From the NCBI GenBank assembly GCA_947628125.1, contig CANQYR010000003.1, forward strand, positions 1-26,488: DNA of 26,488 nucleotides, given 5' to 3'. Source of the stretch: an uncultured Bacilli bacterium (GTDB taxonomy: Bacteria; Bacillota_I; Bacilli_A; RF39; UBA660). The position numbers and the translations under genes are program-made. Each line of letters starts with the position of its first letter. The first letter of the stretch is position 1. This document shows positions 22,611-26,488 of the stretch, in pieces. The notes below the pieces were generated by a model. It searched no databases and had not been told where the DNA came from. It saw only the letters and a list, made by a program, of their open reading frames with translations.

Positions 22611-23729
22611 ATGAAATTTGCGATTGATAAAAATATTTTATTAGAAAATTTGAACAATGTTATTAAGGGGGTTTCGACTAAAAATGTTATTCCAGTTTTA
22701 AACGGAATTAAGTTTGATTTGACTAATAAGGGTTTAACTTTACTTGCTAGTGATAGTGAACTTACGATTGAGTCTTTTATTGATGCATCACTTATTAAGG
22801 ATATTTCTAATGTAGGAACAGCGATTATAAGTAGTAAGTATATTTTAGAGATTATTAGGAAGATGCCATCTGATGTTATTAATTTTGAAATGATTGATCA
22901 TTTAAAAATTAAGATTTATTCTGATTCTAATTTATATAATTTGAATTGTTTAGATCCTGATGATTATCCTAATATTAAGTTGATTGTTAATAAAGATCCT
23001 ATTGTTATGAAGGCATCTTTGTTAAAGGAAATTATTAATCAGACTTCGTTTGCTATTTCTAATCAAGAGCTTAGGCCTTTGCTTACAGGCGTGAATTTTA
23101 AGATCACAGGCGATATTTTGGAGTGTATAGCAACTGATTCTTATCGGTTAGCTAAGAAAAATATTAAGTTAGATGAGGCAAGTGCTCAAGATATAAACAT
23201 TGTTATTCCGGGTCGAAATATTATTGAACTTGAGAAAATTTTAACGGATGATGATGATATTAATATTCATGTGTTTAACAATAGGGTGCTCTTTGATTAT
23301 AAGAATATTAAGTTTCAATCAAACATTTTATCTGGTACTTATCCTAATACTTCAAATTTAATTCCCACGGAGTTTGAGATTTTAGTTAGGGTTAATAAGA
23401 ATATGTTTGCCGGAGCAGTTGATAGGGCGGCTTTACTTACGCAAGGCAAGGATAAAAATATTATTAAGATGAAGATTGAACATAAGCAGATGATAATTAA
23501 TTCTTTTGCTTCGGAAATTGGTAAGACTGAGGAAACTTTGATTGTGGATACGGATGAGAAGTCTAATATTGATATTTCTTTTAGTGCTAAGTATATGCTT
23601 GATGCTTTGAAAACTATAGCGGATGATGAGATACTTATTATGCTTAATAATGATGTTAAACCGATTATTGTTAAGTCTTTAACGGATGAGTCACTTATTC
23701 AGCTTATTTTGCCAATAAAAACTTTCTAA
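22611..23729 (+). CDS. dnaN: DNA polymerase III beta subunit (sliding clamp), 372 aa
   Basis: The ring-shaped clamp that tethers replicative polymerase to DNA. It has three similar domains with the usual N terminus MKFAIDKNILLENLNNVIKG and family blocks TNKGLTLLASDSELTI, RPLLTGVNFKI, ATDSYRLAKK and, at the C-terminal peptide-binding cleft, PIIVKSLTDESLIQLILPIKTF. AAGGATGGA precedes the ATG, itself preceded by four AAAG units (22584-22599). A strong terminator overlaps the stop codon, so the genes after it have their own promoters. Confidence 0.98.
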   Translation: MKFAIDKNILLENLNNVIKGVSTKNVIPVLNGIKFDLTNKGLTLLASDSELTIESFIDASLIKDISNVGTAIISSKYILEIIRKMPSDVINFEMIDHLKIKIYSDSNLYNLNCLDPDDYPNIKLIVNKDPIVMKASLLKEIINQTSFAISNQELRPLLTGVNFKITGDILECIATDSYRLAKKNIKLDEASAQDINIVIPGRNIIELEKILTDDDDINIHVFNNRVLFDYKNIKFQSNILSGTYPNTSNLIPTEFEILVRVNKNMFAGAVDRAALLTQGKDKNIIKMKIEHKQMIINSFASEIGKTEETLIVDTDEKSNIDISFSAKYMLDALKTIADDEILIMLNNDVKPIIVKSLTDESLIQLILPIKTF

Positions 23730-23753
23730 TTTTTGGGTTAGAAAGTTTTTTTT
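23717..23753 (+). terminator. intrinsic terminator of dnaN
   Basis: AAAAACTTTCTAA (23717-23729) pairs perfectly with TTAGAAAGTTTTT (23738-23750), loop of 8, followed by T. The stop codon of dnaN is in the left arm. Confidence 0.85.
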
Positions 23754-23776
23754 CGACATTTTTTTTGCTTTGTTTG

Positions 23777-23785
23777 TGGTATGCT
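23777..23785 (+). promoter_or_regulatory. possible extended -10 of the comK-like gene
   Basis: TGGTATGCT has a TG one base before TATGCT, 37 bases before the start codon. A -35-like TCGACA at 23753-23758 is 21 bases away, too far for a normal promoter, so the call is weak. I see no convincing pair of ComK boxes (AAAA-N5-TTTT) here. Confidence 0.3.
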
Positions 23786-23821
23786 ATAGGCAATTTTTTC
23801 TTTGTTTGGAGGTTCGTTTGG

Positions 23822-24268
23822 ATGGATAGATATGAAATTAATGAAAATACTATAGCAGTTATTGGTATTAGTGATGAGTTATCGAAAGTTTATGAAGTGG
23901 ATAGATCTTTTTATGTTACTTCTTCAGCGAATGTTATTATGGATGAAAGTTGTAAGTATTTTGGGAGTAGTCTAAATGGTCGTAAGGAAGGAACTAAGTT
24001 TTTGATGGGTGTATATTATAAGCCACCAATTATTGTAGAAGAGTCGATGGATATTATTTTTTTTCCGACTTGTTCACTTCGTAAGGGTTTGAATTCATGG
24101 GTTAGTTTTAAGTATGTTAATAACTTTTATCGGGTGTTAGATAAGTGTGTTATTCTTTTTAATAATAATTTGCGGTTGGTTTTTAATTGTTCTTTTGAGG
24201 TTATTAGTAATCAGATTATGCGTTCGGCACGGTTGGAAAGTATTTTAAGAACTCGTAAAAAAGGTTAA
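23822..24268 (+). CDS. comK: ComK-like competence transcription factor, 148 aa
   Basis: ComK is the master activator of DNA-uptake genes in Bacillus. This protein shows the family over its whole length: YEINENTIAVIG at the N terminus, DESCKYFGSSLNGRKEGT (Bacillus: DRSCRFFGSSYAGRKAGT), YYKPPIIVEESMDIIFFPTCS (SHKPPIMVDPSNQIFLFPTLS), then SWVSFKYVNNF. It ends LRTRKKG, about 40 residues before the end of the 192-residue Bacillus protein. It thus lacks the C-terminal region containing FMLYP, which binds MecA for ClpCP degradation. ATG at 23822 has GGAGG 9 bases upstream; the earlier in-frame ATG at 23765 gives an unrelated hydrophobic lead. It sits between the dnaN terminator and recF, where Bacillus has the S4-domain gene yaaA. 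Confidence 0.88.
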   Translation: MDRYEINENTIAVIGISDELSKVYEVDRSFYVTSSANVIMDESCKYFGSSLNGRKEGTKFLMGVYYKPPIIVEESMDIIFFPTCSLRKGLNSWVSFKYVNNFYRVLDKCVILFNNNLRLVFNCSFEVISNQIMRSARLESILRTRKKG

Positions 24269-24276
24269 AAAAGTCT

Positions 24277-24305
24277 TTAAACAGAGGTTAATTTTATGTT
24301 ATAAT
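24277..24305 (+). promoter_or_regulatory. promoter of recF-gyrB
   Basis: Perfect extended -10, TGTTATAAT (24297-24305). The -35 region is weak (TTAAAC at 17 bases or TAAACA at 16). The start point falls near 24311, at the edge of an inverted repeat. Confidence 0.55.
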
Positions 24306-24310
24306 GTTTG

Positions 24311-24338
24311 TAGGTATAGGAGTATTAATATACCTATA
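24311..24338. repeat. inverted repeat at the recF-gyrB transcription start
   Basis: TAGGTATA (24311-24318) and TATACCTA (24329-24336) form a perfect 8-bp dyad with a 10-base centre. An overlapping alternative pairs TATAGG with CCTATA. It could be an operator or a 5' leader hairpin. Confidence 0.45.
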
Positions 24339-24370
24339 ATTTTTCTATATGACAAAATTAAGGGGCAATT

Positions 24371-25486
24371 ATGATGCAATTACTGTTTTTAAAAATCCTT
24401 CATTTTCGTAATTATGAAAATTTAAGTATTGAACTTCACCCAAGATTAAATATTTTTTATGGAAAAAATGGATCAGGGAAGACTAATTTGGTTGAGGCTA
24501 TTTATGTTCTTGCTTTGACTAGGAGTTTTAGGGGTGTTTCGGATAAGGTTTTAATTCGAAGTGGTGTAAGTTTAAGTAAGATTGAAGGGGATGTAAAAAC
24601 AGGTGATTTTGTTAATAATTTTCGTATTTATTTGACTAAAGATGGAAAGAAGGTTCAAGTAAATAAAAATAGGGTTACTAAGCTTAGTGATTATATTACG
24701 AAGATTCCTTTGGTTTTGTTTCATCCGGATGATTTGAAGATTATAAAGGATACTCCAAGTACCAGGAGGAAGTTATTAAATATTTCTATTTCACAGTATT
24801 GTTTATCGTATTTAAAAAATTTGAGTAATTATAATAAGATTTTAAAGCAACGCAATTCGTATTTGAAGCAGTTGATGATTAATGCTAATAAGGATTATAA
24901 TTATTTAAATATTTTAAATGATAAGCTTATAAATTTGGGTTTGAAGATATATGAGGAGCGAAAGAATTTTGTTTTAAAGATGAATGATATGTTAGCTGTT
25001 TATTATCAAAATATAACTCAACTTGGGCCTTTATGTTTGGAATATAAGTCTTCTTTTGCTGGGAAAAATAAAAATGATTTATTAGCTATGTATAAGGAGT
25101 CTTTGAAAAAGGATTTGGCTTTTGGTAAGACTAATTTAGGTATTCATACGGATGATTTAGTTTTTGAGTTATCTGGTCATGATTTAAAGGAATTTGGTAG
25201 TGAAGGCCAGCAGAAAAATGCGGTTATAGCTTATAAGTTGTGTGAGCTTACGTTTTTAAAGGAAATGTTAGGTTTTTATCCCATTTTAATTTTAGATGAT
25301 TTATTTAGTGAATTAGATAGTGAGAAGATTGAAAATATTTTTAAGATGTTGAAAAAGGATGTTCAAACGTTTATTACAACGACTAATTTAGAGTTTTTTA
25401 AGTCACTTAATTTAGATTATGGTAAACAATTTGAAATAGCATCGGGAAAGATTGTAAGGGAGGAGTTTTTAGATGAAAGAAAATGA
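24371..25486 (+). CDS. recF: DNA replication and repair protein RecF, 371 aa
   Basis: SMC-like ATPase that helps RecO and RecR load RecA on gapped DNA. Walker A is GKNGSGKTNL (31-40). The signature region is EFGSEGQQKNAVIAYKL, and Walker B is ILILDDLFSELD. N-terminal blocks FRNYENLSIEL and VVLFHPDD-like LVLFHPDDLKIIKDTP also match. AAGGGG precedes two adjacent ATG codons (24371 and 24374). The 3' end overlaps gyrB by 14 bases in another frame, so the pair is translationally coupled, as the order dnaN-recF-gyrB suggests. Confidence 0.97.
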   Translation: MMQLLFLKILHFRNYENLSIELHPRLNIFYGKNGSGKTNLVEAIYVLALTRSFRGVSDKVLIRSGVSLSKIEGDVKTGDFVNNFRIYLTKDGKKVQVNKNRVTKLSDYITKIPLVLFHPDDLKIIKDTPSTRRKLLNISISQYCLSYLKNLSNYNKILKQRNSYLKQLMINANKDYNYLNILNDKLINLGLKIYEERKNFVLKMNDMLAVYYQNITQLGPLCLEYKSSFAGKNKNDLLAMYKESLKKDLAFGKTNLGIHTDDLVFELSGHDLKEFGSEGQQKNAVIAYKLCELTFLKEMLGFYPILILDDLFSELDSEKIENIFKMLKKDVQTFITTTNLEFFKSLNLDYGKQFEIASGKIVREEFLDERK

Positions 25487-26488
25487 AGCACATTATAATG
25501 ATAATGATATTCAGGTTTTGGAAGGTTTAGAGGCTGTTAGAAAAAGACCTGGTATGTACATTGGCAATACAAACGAAGCTGGTTTGCATCATTTGGTATG
25601 GGAGATTGTGGATAATGCTGTTGATGAGGCTTTAGCGGGTTATTGTGATGATATTGAAGTAGAAATCGGTAAGGGTAATGTTATTACGGTTAAAGATGAT
25701 GGTAGAGGAATGCCTACTGGCACTAATGCTAAGACGGGGTTATCAACAGTTGAGACGATTTTTACGGTTTTGCATGCTGGTGGAAAGTTTGGTGGCGGTG
25801 GCTATAAGGTTTCTGGTGGTTTGCATGGTGTTGGAGCTAGTGTTGTAAATGCTTTGTCTGATTGGCTTGAGGTGCATGTTTATCGTGATGGCAAGGAATT
25901 TTATCAACGGTTTGAAAATGGTGGTAAGCCTACTTGTAATTTGAAGGTTATTGGCGAGTGTAGCAAGGAAAGGACGGGCACGACTGTTTCTTTTCATGCT
26001 GATCCTTTGATGTTTGAAACGACTGTTTATCAGTGGGATATTTTGTATAAGCGTTTGCAGGAAATGGCTTTTTTAAATAAAGGCATTAGGATTACTTTGA
26101 TTGATCATAGAGAAGATGAGAAGAAGGAAATTTTTCATTATAATGGGGGAATTATCGAGTATGTTCAGATGTTAAATAAGAACAAGCAAGTTTTATTTGA
26201 TGATATTGTTTATGTTGAAGGAAGAGAAGATGATATAGCTATTGAAGTAGCGATGCAGTATAATGATTCTTATAATCCTTCTATCTATTCTTTTGCTAAT
26301 AATATTCATACTCCGGAAGGTGGAACGCATGAGGATGGTGTTAAGCAGGCTTTAACTAGGGTTATCAACAATTATGCTAAGAATGCTAAGTTGTTAAAGG
26401 ATGGTAGTGATAGTTTGACTGGTGAGGATGTAAGAGAGGGAGTTGCAATGATTATTTCTTGTAAGCATCCTAATCCTCAATTTGAAGG
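25473..26488 (+). CDS. gyrB: DNA gyrase subunit B, 5' part (cut by the right edge)
   Basis: The ATPase subunit of gyrase, which introduces negative supercoils. The first 338 residues are present and the frame stays open to the edge. GHKL ATPase motifs: ENxD-type EIVDNAVDEAL with the catalytic Glu44, DDGRGMP (75-81), and the lid GGKFGGGGYKVSGGLHGVG. N-terminal QVLEGLEAVRKRPGMYIG is typical. Later blocks SFANNIHTPEGGTHEDG and DVREGVAMIISCKHPNPQFEG belong to the transducer domain. The Bacillus-like place after recF supports GyrB over ParE. AGGGAGGAG sits before the ATG, inside recF. gyrA is presumably beyond the edge. Confidence 0.97.
   Translation, partial: MKENEAHYNDNDIQVLEGLEAVRKRPGMYIGNTNEAGLHHLVWEIVDNAVDEALAGYCDDIEVEIGKGNVITVKDDGRGMPTGTNAKTGLSTVETIFTVLHAGGKFGGGGYKVSGGLHGVGASVVNALSDWLEVHVYRDGKEFYQRFENGGKPTCNLKVIGECSKERTGTTVSFHADPLMFETTVYQWDILYKRLQEMAFLNKGIRITLIDHREDEKKEIFHYNGGIIEYVQMLNKNKQVLFDDIVYVEGREDDIAIEVAMQYNDSYNPSIYSFANNIHTPEGGTHEDGVKQALTRVINNYAKNAKLLKDGSDSLTGEDVREGVAMIISCKHPNPQFE

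Noticed and set aside
25743..25997. Minus-strand open frame inside gyrB
   Set aside because: It is fully contained in the conserved ATPase domain of gyrB and has no start signals.
1..26488. parS sites, CRISPR arrays, IS ends, tRNA or rRNA genes
   Set aside because: I looked for CACGTG-centred palindromes, regular repeats, transposase motifs and tRNA-like segments by eye and found none.

Overview
This is a low-GC (roughly 30%) chromosomal window around the replication origin of a bacterium of the Bacillota. The order rpmH-rnpA-yidC-jag-mnmE-mnmG-rsmG-noc on one side of dnaA and dnaN-recF-gyrB on the other is the classic Firmicutes oriC neighbourhood. RNA polymerase delta (rpoE), Noc, SpoIIR, a class B sortase, a ComK homologue and strong AGGAGG-type ribosome binding sites point to the class Bacilli or a close, possibly uncultured, relative. 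UGA is used as a stop (dnaA, recF, spoIIR), so this is not a code-4 Mollicute. The species cannot be named from the sequence.

Layout. 1-411: an edge region, a very small ribbon-helix-helix gene, and a repeat-bearing spacer. 412-2673 (minus strand): rpmE, a degenerate SGNH-fold protein and murA. 2827-5057: a divergent pair, a secreted CAP-domain protein with a C-terminal NPATS sorting signal (minus) and a class B sortase (plus). 5052-10475 (minus): a compact seven-gene run, ywiB-like, argS, rpoE, prfA, prmC, spoIIR, mntP, with no gap over about 30 bases and one good promoter in front. 10649-13299 (plus): a three-gene island, XRE regulator, bifunctional class A penicillin-binding protein, and an unknown helical protein. 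13325-18467 (minus): mnmE-mnmG-rsmG-noc, with a perfect Noc-binding palindrome beside the mnmE promoter. 18569-20669 (minus): rpmH, rnpA, yidC, jag. 20670-21083: the upstream half of oriC with DnaA boxes. 21084 to the right edge (plus): dnaA, the second half of oriC, dnaN, a comK-like gene, recF and the first part of gyrB.

Most genes are core functions: replication initiation and clamp (dnaA, dnaN, recF, gyrB), division-site control (noc), tRNA wobble modification (mnmE, mnmG), translation (rpmE, rpmH, argS, prfA, prmC), rRNA methylation (rsmG), membrane insertion (yidC, jag), RNase P (rnpA), transcription (rpoE) and cell wall (murA, PBP). The less ordinary parts are a short ComK homologue in the dnaN-recF interval; a Noc protein with its cognate site but without the known N-terminal membrane helix; a sortase/substrate pair whose sortase has Lys at the catalytic Arg position; an SGNH-fold protein lacking its catalytic residues; a retained SpoIIR; and strand composition that does not seem to mirror across dnaA. 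I found no clear new multi-gene defence or mobile system, no CRISPR array, no IS element, and no tRNA or rRNA gene.
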